A stretch of DNA of 64,000 nucleotides from Coptis chinensis (taxonomy: Eukaryota; Streptophyta; Magnoliopsida; Ranunculales; Ranunculaceae), in the NCBI GenBank assembly GCA_015680905.1, contig CM027378.1:103251501-103315500 (forward strand). The letters are read 5' to 3'. The number at the start of each line of letters is the position of its first letter. The first letter of the stretch is position 1. Shown piece by piece: positions 1-10,771 of this stretch. A model generated the notes under the pieces. That model was not told where the DNA came from and ran no database searches. It saw only the letters and a list, made by a program, of their open reading frames with translations. The position numbers and the translations under genes are program-made.

Positions 1-1079
1 TCACATACTCACATAGGGTATGGGATTCTGGATTTGAGAAGATCAGAGGAAAAGGTTCTAATTTTGTTAGGATATTGGTGTGAAAGAGATCTAGCTCTTT
101 GTATTTTGTATACCCTTCTTTTGTTACAATGATGCTGAATTTGGACTTTCTTATTTGCCCATGTAAGCAGCCTAACCACTAAGGAAGTAAGAAATAATAG
201 TGGTGCGATGGATTGGTTTGGGGTCCCAATAATTATTATTATGATAATAAAACTCTTCTAAGCAGCAAACTAATCTTATAATTAGCATATATTATCTTCT
301 ATCCTCCCCCACCGCCAAGCGCTTTGGTTAATAAAATTAAATCAGAGTAAAATGCTTTCTATCGTATAACTTTCGTACTATATATACCTCGCTTTCTCAA
401 CTACTTTATTAAATTGTTTAGTATTCCTCTTGATTAAGATGTTATGGTGTTTGTGAACATCTATCCCTCTGCGAAGGTACACAAGTTTTGGAACTTTATC
501 CTAAGCATTGAACTTTCACTTGCTATGTTTGGGAGACGAATTGAGACTGAATTTTGTTGGAAACTCAGCTAGTGCTGTATATAGATGACAGCCCAATGGT
601 GTGTTGCCACGTTGAAATTGGAAAAATGGATACTTTGAAAAACCGGTTGACAATTTGTAAAAGGAAAAGAAAAAGTATCCGCTACGGGCACCTTCCATTT
701 TGTATAGGGGCAGACTCAAAAAAAAAAAAAATCATTACAAATTTGTCAATAAAATATATGTTGTGTTGGGCACATCACTGGTAATTTATTGCCCTTACCT
801 TCAGAGACCCAACTTTTTTGCCTTCTCAAACACGGATCAATTTCAAAATTGCTAAGTCCATAACAACAAACACAATTAAAAAAGTTTATTTCAATTTAAA
901 AAAACATAATTACATCAATTAAAAGACACATAGAATAAAAATGATGTTATTACATTGCTCTACAAATATCAAATTTAACCAATAAAAGTTCGAAATATCT
1001 ATATTAATTGTGTTTTTATTTGATATAATTGTGTTATTTTTAATTGAAATTGAAGTACTATAAATTCCAAAAACGTATC
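1..1079. other. AT-rich intergenic spacer, no gene recognised
   Basis: No reading frame here resembles a known protein and no splice-bounded exon is apparent. The stretch is AT-rich with short homopolymer runs, for example an A-run near 720-731. It could hold the 3' flank of a gene lying left of the window, but nothing in the sequence proves this. Confidence 0.5.
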
Positions 1080-1084
1080 CTTGG

Positions 1085-1560
1085 ACGACCAAGACAAATC
1101 ACTCTATAGTGCACTGAATCGATGTGGTGGAGTCGTTTAGAATTAGAATATTCGATGTGGTAGCGTCGTTATGGGGTATATGTCCAGCGACTTGGTGGAG
1201 TCGGTTTGGAAATGTCTTCAATTTATACTTGGGGCGATACTAATGCATTGGCTGCGTCGCTCAAAAAGATTGCTAGAATTATTGGCTTGGGGCATATAGC
1301 TCAAATAACTCATTCGACTCTACCAAGTCGTTTGTAAGAAACTTGAGCGAGACTACCAAGTCGTTCACTCAATCCACCTAGCCAAGTCGTCCAAAGGAAG
1401 ACCATTTGACTCCAGCAAGTCTTAGGGTTTAGTTTCTATTCGACTCCGCCAAATCGTTCGCAAGAAACTTGAATTTTGGGTCGTGCGATTCCACAACATC
1501 GTCTGGGTGAGTTTTGTGTGACCCAGCCAGGTCGCTTGACAAATTTTTGCGCACATCCTT
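1085..1560. repeat. Diverged repeat rich in GTCGTT / AACGAC-type motifs
   Basis: Short motifs recur in both orientations: GTGGTGGAGTCGTTT, GACTTGGTGGAGTCGG, CTACCAAGTCGTT and GACTCCGCCAAATCGTT. The first half carries mostly the GGAGTCGT orientation and the second half its reverse complement, giving a loose foldback. Related motif style occurs at 17760-18370, 51256-51540 and 51880-52140. The large Gypsy element is inserted at its right edge, at 1579/1580. It has no coding content. It is probably a relic of a non-autonomous DNA element, but no termini were identified. Confidence 0.4.
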
Positions 1561-1579
1561 TCTACATCTATGCATTCAT

Positions 1580-2147
1580 TGTAAAGGGGTGTTTTGGATT
1601 TTCTGTTGGGACCGAAGTTAAACTTTCGAGTTTAACCGCCTCACGATCCTCTTGTTGGTTTTCCTTTTCTTCTTTGGGGGAGAGGAATCGGGCCCCACGT
1701 AGTTCAATCAAAGTGGTATTTATAGGCTTAGGAAATGTCAATCTAGAAGGCACGTGTGTCTATGGTACACGATGTAAAAGGTGGAGATCGCGAATGAGTG
1801 TTGAAGTTTGGTTTATTATTATAAGTCGTGTCTTGATTGGGTGTTGGCGAGGTTACCCCTATTTCGGTGGTGGGAAATACAATCAAGATTTTGGTAATGA
1901 TTACCCTTGGTGGTGATCATTACCCGGAAGTCTGCCTTTAGCCATGTGCTCGTACCGAGATATCTTCGTTCGTACCACCTACCAGAAAGGAGCTATTCGT
2001 AGGTCGTTCTTGGAGGTCGATGCATTGAAGTCGCGTATGCAATGTTTCTTAGAGAGCTGCTTCATAGACCGGTCCTGGAGGTCGTTGTATTGAGATCGCT
2101 TACGTTTCGTATGCAATGTTCCTTAATGGGGATATTGCTCCCCTACA
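1580..2147 (-). repeat. 3' LTR of Gypsy element A
   Basis: It is a direct copy of 16290-16850, with TG...CA ends, and differs by scattered substitutions and small indels. Examples are an extra CT in TTTTCTGTTGG at the start and ACTTTCGAGTTTAACC here against CGCTTCGACGGTTTAACC in the other copy. GTATTTATAGG near 1719 is the reverse complement of a TATA-like CTATAAATAC, consistent with a minus-strand promoter. The divergence between LTRs shows the insertion is not recent. Confidence 0.92.
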
Positions 2148-2150
2148 CAG

Positions 2151-2160
2151 CCCCCTCTCA
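2151..2160 (-). other. Polypurine tract of Gypsy element A
   Basis: On the minus strand the bases just before the 3' LTR read TGAGAGGGGG followed by CTG and then the LTR. This purine run is where plus-strand DNA priming would occur. Its position agrees with minus-strand orientation and with the PBS at the other end. Confidence 0.7.
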
Positions 2161-2668
2161 GTAGATTGGTTGTGTTCGAGCAAGCGATCTGCTGAGAGAA
2201 GAATCAACACTTGGGTGAAGTATGAACGAGTTATGGTGATCGTTCTGACTGAGATGGCGCTGAGTTCAAATCTTGTAGCATGATGGTTTTGGCGGGAAAG
2301 AAAGATTAGGGCGTGGGTGGCACGTGACAGAATCCTAGCAGTTGGAAAGGAGTCGTGTCGCCGCGTTATTCGGAACCCAGGAAAAGACAGGTCCTTAGAC
2401 ACGTGTGTGGGCTATATGATAGGTCGTAATCATAACTTCTTGGGAACTGAACAGGCGGTTGTGCAAAATCAAATTTGGGATAACCAAAAGGCATTTCAGG
2501 GGCTTCTTCTTCAAAAAAAAAGCTAGGGCTCTGCGGTGAGTGCTTCATTCTTTTTGCTTTTCATTTTCACTTTCTTTGTCTTCGTTCGGTAGGGTTTGTT
2601 AAGTGGGTAGGTCGGTGTTAGGTTGTAGGGTTTAAGGTTGGGTAATTTGAGAAAAAGGAAATACTACA

Positions 2669-5025
2669 ATGTCGGATTCGGCGACACTTTCGCTCGAAGA
2701 AAGAGGTTCGGGGAGATTTCACCGAGTGCGGAGAGTATGAAGAGGAGAATGAAGACTTGTTGAGTGGTGGTGGTGGTGGTGGGACTGAGGTGGATGAAGA
2801 AGTTAGGGTAGAGGAGGTTAATAGTCGATCTGGGTCAGACGATGATGTGGCTAGTACGTCGGGTCGAGGGGAGATGACGCTAGCAGGTGAGTTACCCCTA
2901 AGGGCGGTAGAGCATCGTGCTGCTAGCTCGTTTCCTGAGCTGCGAGCAGCTTACGGGATCAATGTGCCCGACACGGAAATATCTGAACCGGGCCGAAAGT
3001 GAAGATGTTAAGAAGTGAGAGGAAATCCTCGAATGGTGGAATAATCATCTGTGAAGAAGGTCGGTGAGGCGTACATGCAGATACCGTTCTCGAAATTGGT
3101 TTGTGACTTCTTGAGTCACTGTGGGAAATCTCCATGCCAGTTCGTTGGTAACACCTGGCGATTATTTAAGGTGTTCGACCTGTTGAATGCCAGTGGTGAA
3201 TACCACATAGGGGTGTCTGACATAATAGAGCACTACGTAATGAGGCGGTCTGGTAATCTGAATTTTAGCTTGCAAACCATGACGACGCGTTCTGCTATGC
3301 TCGATGGTGTAAGCAATGAGGCCTGGACGAAGAGGCCGTTGCTGCTAGTTGGCAACTACTGTGCTAGTGGATGTAGGTTGCGAACTAGGATGTGTAGCCT
3401 AGCCGGTGGGTAGGCTTGTCTTGCTTTTGACACTTTAATGGGTGAGCGACTGTTGTTCTAACTGGTTCATCTCTTTGTTTTGTTTGCAGAATTTCCTGTG
3501 CGGACACATTTAACTGATCGCGGGGAGATAGAAAGGTTCGCGCGGTTGAGTCGAGAAGAAAAGCGTGCGAAGCTTCCGGAATTTGCTCATTTCTTTGAGG
3601 AAAAAGGAGGTGCTGCGATCCGGGAGAAAAGAAAGGCTCAAAAAGAGCGAGCTCTAGGTCGAGCAAGCGGGTGGTGATGGAGAAGCGCACAAGTGATCGA
3701 TAAACGGGAGGACCCGAGATCGGTGGCGTGGCGCCCCGGCGTCCTCGGGCGGTAATCGCTAGGGCCGGTAGTTCGAGCTTTCGTTACGAAGGGTTAACAA
3801 TTGACCCCCTCTGTGGAGTGGAGATCTGTAGCCTTCACCGCTTTCGTCGAGGGCAGATCGGAGAAGAAGAGAAGAGCTGAAGCGGTTGAGCGGAGGGGCT
3901 CGAATGGCTAAGGTTGTGCGACCATACAGGGGAGAGCTCTAGTGGTGGAAGTGCTAGCCCGAGTCGGAGTCGGTCCGAAGTCGAACGGAGCGAGTCATGG
4001 ACTTGGCGACCGGTGTGTGGGATCTAGTCCGTCCACGGCGAGGGCGGGAACCCGATCCGCTTAGCGAAGCGAAAGGCTCCAGGCGAGTGGGAAGGTCGTT
4101 GTGAGTCTTGATGACTGGAGGCCTAGTTCGTGTATTTAGATGAACACGGAGGGCAACGAAGCGATCGCCGCATCTTGGCTGCGGTTTCAGGTCGAGTAAG
4201 GTAGCGGCCCGCTTCTTTGGAAACGAACAGCGTTAGATGGCAATCGCAAAGGAACCGGATAAGAAGGGATTGGCGGATAACATCGTCGGATGGAAATCGC
4301 GAATGTCCGGGTAATGGGTTTGTTGTCCTTTGAGATAAGCGTGTTTTGTTATGTTCGTTGCTTTGATTTGTTTATATCGTGGACTATGGCGGCTTGTCGG
4401 TGGTTTTCAAAAGTTGAAAGAGATTGCCTTGATTTATTTGAAAAACGGATAGAGAGTCCGTGTTGAAGGCCGCCGAGGAGTGAAGAATGTGCAGGACGCT
4501 GCGAAGATGGAGCGTGAGGAGCTTGAGGACTGCGGAAGGCTCATGAAAATCTGAATCTGGCGAAGATGCTGAAAGATCTGGAAATTTGAAGATCACGAGG
4601 CAAAAGCTAGAAGCGAATTTGGCGGAACGCTCGCGTCGCGAATCGTGGAAATTGGAAGGCTGAACGATTATGCCCTTCACTGCAAGAAGGTTGCTCAAGA
4701 CGCTACTAAGGCCTATGATGATCTGGATGCGGACTTCGGAGATCTGGAAGCGGATTACAAGGCTTTGAAGGAGGAACACGCACGCTGCGCGTCTCGTACC
4801 TCAGTGGAACAGGTACGAGGAGACGGTGGTGGGGCGATTGCCTCCTCCTTGATCATGCCAAAGGCCGTGGTGTCCGAAGTCGAGCGGGTCATTGCACCCG
4901 ATCTTGGTGATGAGTTTGAACCCCGGATGGCGCGATCGATCGTAGTGGACGGGAGGGAGGCTGAGGTTGATGAAGCTTTTGAGGCTGCAGAACTACCTGT
5001 GGTGCCCGGGGAGGGCGAGTTGTAA
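2669..5025 (+). pseudogene. Antisense ORF remnant in element A, PF04195-like (putative gypsy type transposon)
   Basis: This lies on the strand opposite to gag-pol, inside the retrotransposon's 3' region. Blocks at 2757-3002, 3051-3413, 3480-3677 and 4645-5025 read as pieces of one protein. They comprise an acidic low-complexity N-part with a Gly run, then a segment with PFSKLVCDFL, SPCQFVGNTW and FKVFDLLNA, then a charged RLSREEKRAKLPEF part, then a heptad-like coiled-coil region with KAYDDLDADFGDLEADYKAL. The middle block matches by eye the plant family PF04195, whose members pair that domain with a C-terminal coiled coil. Frameshifts and stops separate the blocks; some gaps could be introns. 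Antisense ORFs in the 3' region are known for Tat elements such as Grande. Family assignment is from motif recall only. Confidence 0.55.
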
Positions 5026-5341
5026 ATTTGTTGAATGTCTCTTATCGGCTTATATCGCGATACAATAGGCCGGTTTCACAGGGTAAACAGGCGATTCGCC
5101 TTTCTTGCATTTCGTATTATGTTTTGTTGAATGAGTTGGTATCCCGTACTAGTTCGGGTAACCATATGAAGTTAAGTTTTGCGTAGCCGGGTTGGATTTC
5201 CTGAGTAGTCTTAGCAACCTTGCCTAAAAGAACGAAACCGTATGAAAGTCTTTGTTTAAAGAAGGTCGTTATTTGCTTTCCTGCGATGTTGCGCACTTGT
5301 TTCTCTTTGTGCGTTTTCTGTATCGATGATAGCAGATCGCT

Positions 5342-6580
5342 TTGATGGGAATGCCACGTGTAAGACAAATGGCGGCTCGAGGGGCAATGATGATGGCGGA
5401 CTTGGGCGGCGTTACGTCTCTAGGTAATTATGGCGTGGTTTTGAAAAGACGCGTTTACTTGATAAAAGAAACCGCTTTGGCGGAATACCAAAGGTGTTTG
5501 AACGTTTGTTCCAGCTTCTCTTCTTCTTTGCACTGTGCATTTCCACTACCGCTGCTTTGAAAGGTAACGTTGTTCTCCTCTTTTGAATATGTGTTGCTAA
5601 GCATAATCCTGCCCCAGTCTTTAACTCCGACTGTGTGTTCTTTGTTCGTAGGTGTAATTATGGCAGAATGCAGCAAACGGAGTAAGGGAAAAGGGCGTTT
5701 GAGAGAAACTTCTCCATTGGTCATGGAGGAGATAGAGTTCTCCCCTCACGTGCATGGAGACCGTGGAAAGCGGAAGGCTGCTTTGGTGGGGGCCAGAAGC
5801 AACAAACGACCTAGGAGTATCGGTCGTCCGCTGGTGGCGTTGTGATCGGGTCGCCCGCCAGCGTCTTTGGTGAGAACTCGATCGTTCAGCGACACGGGGA
5901 TGTGGGAGCGAAGTTCTACTATATGGGGGAAGCGGGGGGAAGAAACGCGATTGAAACGTTTGATCAGTAGTTTCCCTCCGCCCCATGCGAGTAGCTTCTT
6001 TGAAGGGCCGTCTTTGGATGGTGATAAGGCGGAGGTGAAGGATGAAAGCATGGAAACGCTTCTAGGGACGATGGATATGGCGGCTTGTCTAGTAAACTCG
6101 TGATGCAGTAGGTTTTTATGTTAGTTTCGAATGTCTTTTCGGTCTATTGACTTTGGTTGTGCAGTTTCTTGCAGGGTATGATAGACTGAAGAATGCTGTT
6201 CAAGGCATTGAGGCTGATGATAACTCTCATGTGGAGTCTGTATCTGATGCTGGCTGCGTGGAGAGTCGGTGAAAAAGGAAATTTGGAGGTAATGACGACG
6301 AGATATCGAACGCCGTTTGCAGAAACCGCTACCGCGATTCTGGACCGCCCGAGCTAGAGAAGGAGGTGGTCAAGTTGGATCGCTTATGCCAAGAAATGCC
6401 AAGGGGTCATTTCGCGAGGGCAAAGAAAGCATACACCCGGCTTGTGCCGAATATACCCTTTTTGGACGAAATATCATGTCCTGAAGAGAGGGGGTGATGG
6501 TGAAGCGCAGAACAAGGTATCGCTGGTGATGCCGAGATCGCGCGACGGACCGTCTTTAGCGATAGCGACCCCAAAGATAA
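5342..6580 (+). pseudogene. Second block of antisense coding remnants in element A
   Basis: Plus-strand frames at 5342-5560, 5570-5845 and 5867-6103 are followed after an acceptor-like TTTCTTGCAG by a frame reading GYDRLKNAVQGIEADD near 6177-6224. Notable pieces are SSFFEGPSLDGDKAEVKDES and METLLGTMDMAACLVNS, then LDRLCQEMPRGHFARAKKAY near 6378-6437. These look like further, or duplicated, C-terminal parts of the antisense protein described at 2669-5025. Noncoding tails after both blocks share GCGATTCGC-type sequence near 5093 and 6708, which hints at a duplication. The frames are broken and no start can be chosen with confidence. The function of such antisense proteins is not established. 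Confidence 0.35.
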
Positions 6581-7163
6581 TCATGTTTTAACCGATGTTT
6601 GATGATGTACTGTATTTCTCTTTGTGGGAATTTGTGATGATGTGTTGATTTTGCCTCTCTTATATGGGAGTAAACAATAGAGAAATTTTACTTTCGGGCT
6701 TGCGAAAGCGATTCGCTTCTAACCGGTACCGAGAACTGGTTTCCACGGAAGTGGCAGTTCGTTGTTTTGTTTAATACGTACCGATCTGGATTTTCTGGGT
6801 AGCCCCAGTAGATCGGTAAAACAAGTTGTAATGGCTATGGCCAAGCACTAGTATGGATTGGAGTTAGAACGCATGGCTAATGTTGATTGTTTGCATCGAT
6901 TCTCCTGCTTACTATGCGCGTGGTTTGTAGTTCAATGCTCAGCGCGCAGAAATGTTTTTCATGTAACTGTTACTATACTTCGTTTGTCACCTTGTTTGTA
7001 AGAGAGAAGTGCTAGGAGCCTGCATAGAGGATATGACTCGAGGTTGAAGAGTTCTTCGTTAGGTGTATTCTTTCTGAATTTATAAGTAATGCTGCCGGGA
7101 ATGTCTTGCTTAGGCAGGGCGTGTTAGTGTATAGAAGCGTAATGCCCATTAATATTGTACTCA
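6581..7163. other. Noncoding 3' region of element A between antisense remnants and tandem array
   Basis: There is no convincing reading frame on either strand. The sequence contains short self-similar pieces such as CGATCTGGATTTTCTGGGTAG near 6782 resembling GGGTTGGATTTCCTGAGTAG near 5189. It serves as spacer inside the retrotransposon. Confidence 0.4.
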
Positions 7164-7775
7164 TGTGGTCGACCCTAGAGCATAGGTGTTCGACGTGTGA
7201 TAAGTGAAGAGACTGTGGAACCTGTAAGCTCCAGAGAGCTGTATGGGCGCGGAGAGCGTTCTCGTGTGGTCGAGTCTAGGAATATAGGTACTCGACGTAA
7301 CAAGAGTTGAAGAGGCTGCAGAGCCTGTAAGCTCCAGAGAGCTGTATGCTCGCGGAGAGCGTTCTCGTGTGGTCGATCCTAGAAATATAGGTCCTCGACG
7401 TAACAAGACTTGGAAAGGCTGTAGAGCCTGTAAGCTCCAGAGAGCTGTATGCTCGTGGAGAGCATTCTCGTGTGGTCGATCCTAGAAATATAGGTCCTCG
7501 ACGTAACAAGACTTGGAAAGGCTGTAGAGCCTGTAAGCTCCAGAGAGCTGTATGCTCGCGGAGAGCGTTCTCGTGTGGTCGATCCTAGAAATATAGGTCC
7601 TCGACGTAACAAGACTTGGAAAGGCTGTAGAGCCTGTAAGCTCCAATTTGTATGCTTTCCTTGAGAGGCGTTCTTGTGTGGTCGATCCTAGAAATATAGG
7701 TCCTCGGCGTAACAAGACTTGGAAAGGTTTGTAGAGAACTGTAAGCTCAGAATTTTGTATGCTTTCGAGAGGCGT
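7164..7775 (-). repeat. 103-bp tandem array in the 3' region of Gypsy element A
   Basis: About six head-to-tail copies start near 7164, 7267, 7370, 7473, 7576 and 7679. Each contains TGTGGTCGATCCTAGAAATA, GGTCCTCGACGTAACAAGAC, and CTGTAAGCTCCAGAGAGCTG. The three central copies are nearly identical; the first is most diverged and the last is rearranged (TTTGTATGCTTTC in place of the GAGAGCTGTATG part). On the minus strand each unit keeps an open frame of about 77 codons, because 103 is not a multiple of three and the frame rotates between copies. This is most likely a by-product of the repeat, not a gene. Tandem arrays in the 3' UTR are known in Tat elements and can seed satellites. Confidence 0.9.
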
Positions 7776-7955
7776 TCTCGTTCGTGATGACGTCTTCTTT
7801 TGGCCGAGGATGGCGGACCGAAGAACGTGTTGATTATCTATGCTGTGTAAACTGTTTGACTCGTCAATACAAGTAAATAAATTATATTGTATTAATTAAC
7901 ACAAGAAACTTAGTTTTCATTAATGTGAACAAAAGGATATACAACATGAATGGTG

Positions 7956-8126
7956 CTACTGGTAAAAAAATTTCAGTAGATAGGTATTCCAACGTCGAGG
8001 CAACATCTTTCCCTCTTGGGTTCTTAGCCTGTATGCTCCATTGCCGACGACGCGTTCCACGATGTAGGGGCCTTCCCATGTGGGTGCTAACTTGGAATCG
8101 TCTTGCGTCTTTTTCAGCACTAGGTC
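7956..8126 (-). pseudogene. Integrase C-terminus of element A, displaced by nested element B
   Basis: Read on the minus strand from 8126, the frame gives DLVLKKTQDDSKLAPTWEGP, then YIVERVVGNGAYRL, a tryptophan-rich tail, and a stop at 7956-7958. LAPTWEGPY is the conserved chromodomain-like tail after Gypsy integrases. It continues the integrase frame that breaks off at 10772 after FQPGD. The two halves join at the same Asp codon (GTC on the plus strand at 8124-8126 and at 10772-10774). This places the insertion point of element B precisely and shows that the C-terminus belongs to element A, not B. Confidence 0.8.
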
Positions 8127-10162
8127 TGACTTTTGGAAAGAGACTCAACATGAGAATGGGAGACATTAATGACATGCTCATAAGTTGCAGCAACTGCCTG
8201 TTGAGAGTTTTTCGTAAGATATTCGTTCAAAAGTCCTTTCTCCACTAATTTCTGAATCCGACCCCGGAGAGAGCGACAAAGTTCTGTCTCATGGCCATAG
8301 TCATTATGGAATTTACACCACAAGGCTTTGTCCCTTGTCGCTTTGGTATCTTCTGAAAGTGGATCGGGCGGGAAAGAAGATTCCCACTTTTCAACTTCTC
8401 ATATATACCGTAGTACTTGGCATTGGCGGGTCGGTTTAGCTCGAAGGTAGAGTTTTTCCATTACGATTGAAATTGACTTGCTTCGATTGTCATTCTTTCC
8501 ATCGTTATGTTGTTGATCCGATCTGTCCTTGCTTCCGGCAAAATTTTTGCTTTCGGAAAAATCTTTTACTCGAATATCTTTGTCCCTTGCCGCTTTTCGC
8601 CGATAGGTTCTCCTCGATCACGGATGTGTTGTTCAGCCGTAACATACAGATCGTATCGAGTTTTAGGGACATCTTTAATTTAGAGTGGTAAAGATCCCTT
8701 ACAATGAAGTTCGAACTTCGTCTCTTTCATAATATAATGCTTCTTTAAAGGCGAAAAAAGCATCCCATCGAAAACTTCGGAACATCTCGCTGCTGCCTTC
8801 GGAATCTAGTAACAAAAGTACGTAACTTCGCCACGTTGTTGCTTGATGTTCGAAGTGAGTCGACATCCTTTGGCGTCTTGCAATTGTGGCGGAAACGATT
8901 AACAAACTGATTTTCTAGTTCATTGAATTGGTGAATTGATCTTGAAGGCAACTCACTAAACCGGTAATGCTTCTCCCTTTAGAGTCGATGGAAAGAGCTT
9001 ACATATGAGCGGATCATCTCCACCCCATAACACCAACTTATTTTTGAGCGATAGAATATGCAAGCGGGATCTCCTTCCGACTCATCATAAAGTTCAAAAT
9101 CGGGTTGTTTGAAATCGGGATGGTGGTAAGCTTTTTTTGAATGTCGACCGAAAACTTATCAAAACGCCATCATTAAGCTGTCAAGTTTTTCATTCTTACA
9201 TCCCTTGACTCTCTATCATTAAGTTCTTTTCGCAATCAACTCTTTCTGTTGTTGTTGTTACATTAGAGTTAAAGTATTGGCTCGAACAACCGGGCGCCCG
9301 GTCGTGCCCATGTGGAGAAGGATACCTTCCATTATCTCTTATTGGAGTTAGAGATCTTTGGCGATGCGTCACGATCGACTCCGCCGGTGATTGTCTTTGT
9401 CTATCCTCAGAACCAAACTGTCTAGGCGGTAGTCACCCTTGGCGGGTGGTCGGAATAATTATACCACTTCTCCATGTTTTGTTGTTTTGTTCGATGCGGG
9501 ATGCCGCTTCCGTCGTGTCGGACATATCTCGGATGGCGGTCTTCCTTGAAATTGCTTCGGAGGAGGTAAATCTTCCCTTTGAGATCGGACATGTCCAAGG
9601 TAGTAGTTATCCCCGCCAATCCGATTCTCCCCCATAAATCACGGGTAATAGGGTCATTACTCTAGAGCGCAGAACTGGTTGATTAGGTTTGAGAAATAGC
9701 GTTCTGTGAGATCGGCGAAGTGGATCATCAAGACGGTCCCATAAACTGGAATGGCTGCGTCCCCTTCGGTGGTCGCCTTTGATGTTGTTGAATTTGCAAC
9801 ATCGTCCACCGCCTTTGCCTCTTTGCGACTTCCTTCTCAAATTCTATTTAAATTTTTGACTCGTCGTAACTCCCGCCAACCGTATTAGGGGTGAATTGGT
9901 CGTTACTATCACCTTTTCCGCTTAGTTGGCGTGAGAGTGATGTCCACGCCCATATCCATGTCAACTGAAGGATCGACATGGACGACGGGGACCACATGGA
10001 GGATTTGACTTGTCGATTTTCTTGTTGCAAGGCTGTTAAGGGTGGCGGCACTTGTACGCGCCTTTTTTTGGCGGGAGGCGGTGGCGATTCTTGTTGCTCT
10101 GATCGGATGTTGAGAATTGATCCTACTACTAGAGCAACTTGATTGTTCAACGGTTCATGCAT
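8127..10162 (-). pseudogene. Gag remnants of nested Gypsy element B
   Basis: Minus-strand frames recall Gypsy Gag in order. 10162-9848 has a proline-rich leader (ESPPPPAKKRRVQVPPPLTA). 8951-8745 holds a capsid-like piece (FNELENQFVNRFRHN). 8323-8127 holds the CCHC-like C-terminal motif CKFHNDYGHETELC followed by LVEKGLLNEYL, a pattern typical of plant Tat Gag where the zinc motif is CxFHxxxGHxTExC. Frameshifts separate the pieces. Intervening frames at 9840-9607 and 9619-9422 are charged but not recognisable. The protein would have packaged element RNA in virus-like particles; this copy cannot. Confidence 0.6.
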
Positions 10163-10270
10163 TGGCCGATTTGAATTTGAGGGTTGTGATTCTTGTTAGT
10201 AGGAGGAATATGTTGACTATTTGGTCTACTTCGTGCTTACCATATTGATTGTTTCACGTGATAATGAATT

Positions 10271-10294
10271 CTCGTTCCCCCACGACGGCGCTAA
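10271..10294 (-). other. Primer-binding site of nested element B
   Basis: On the minus strand, three bases after the LTR end (CTGAAACA), the sequence reads TTAGCGCCGTCGTGGGGGAA. Plant Gypsy elements commonly have a tRNA-complementary site close to TTGGCGCCGTCTGTGGGAA, so this looks like a diverged copy. It fixes the orientation of element B. Confidence 0.6.
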
Positions 10295-10297
10295 TTA

Positions 10298-10771
10298 TGT
10301 TTCAGATAAAACCGCTTCAACACAACGAGCAATGGTAAAGAACACACTAAGAAACAGAGGAATTTGATGTTGGGGAGATGAAACCGAACCAAATAATGGC
10401 ACTTTACGCACTCCAAGATCTATTCTCTAGGGATCAAGTTTCCACGTAGTTCATTATGAAAAATAGTTTGGTATTTATAGAGGTAGAGTAGAGAGTCCTT
10501 GTAGCTCAAGTAATCTTGTTGCTTGAGTAATTGTGATAGAATACATTTGCTAACCGATAATTATCTTTTTGATAAGAAATGAATCTGGACATAAATCAAT
10601 GTATATTAGTGGCAAGCCATGTGGCTAAGGTTCAGCCTTTAGACACATGAGTTAATGGGCCTGTACATTGATCCATGATATTGCGAATTAGGCTTTAGCC
10701 CTGTTGATTACATGAATAAAATAGAGACCCCTACTAATGGACGTTTGCCAACGTAGGTGGGGGTCGAAACA
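10298..10771 (-). repeat. 5' LTR of nested Gypsy element B (single copy)
   Basis: The 474-bp block starts TGTTTCAGATAAAACC and ends GGGGGTCGAAACA on the plus strand, so it has TG...CA ends. TTTGGTATTTATAGAGG near 10468 gives a minus-strand TATA-like CTATAAATACC. It abuts A's integrase codon at 10772 on one side and a PBS on the other. I saw no second copy in the window. Confidence 0.7.

Larger units (their letters stand above)
8127..10771 (-). mobile_element. Nested, 3'-truncated Ty3/Gypsy element B (LTR-PBS-gag only)
   Basis: This block sits inside the integrase frame of element A. On the minus strand it starts with an LTR (10771 to 10298), then a PBS-like sequence, then gag remnants, and ends abruptly at 8127 where A's integrase resumes. 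No protease, RT or second LTR is present. The simplest history is insertion of B into A followed by a deletion that removed B from mid-gag to its 3' LTR. The plus-strand bases GTC are repeated at both junctions and may be what is left of the target duplication. Confidence 0.75.

Noticed and set aside
7161..7715. Four overlapping minus-strand frames of 77-81 codons
   Set aside because: They are the same 103-bp tandem unit read repeatedly; frame rotation between units argues against coding.
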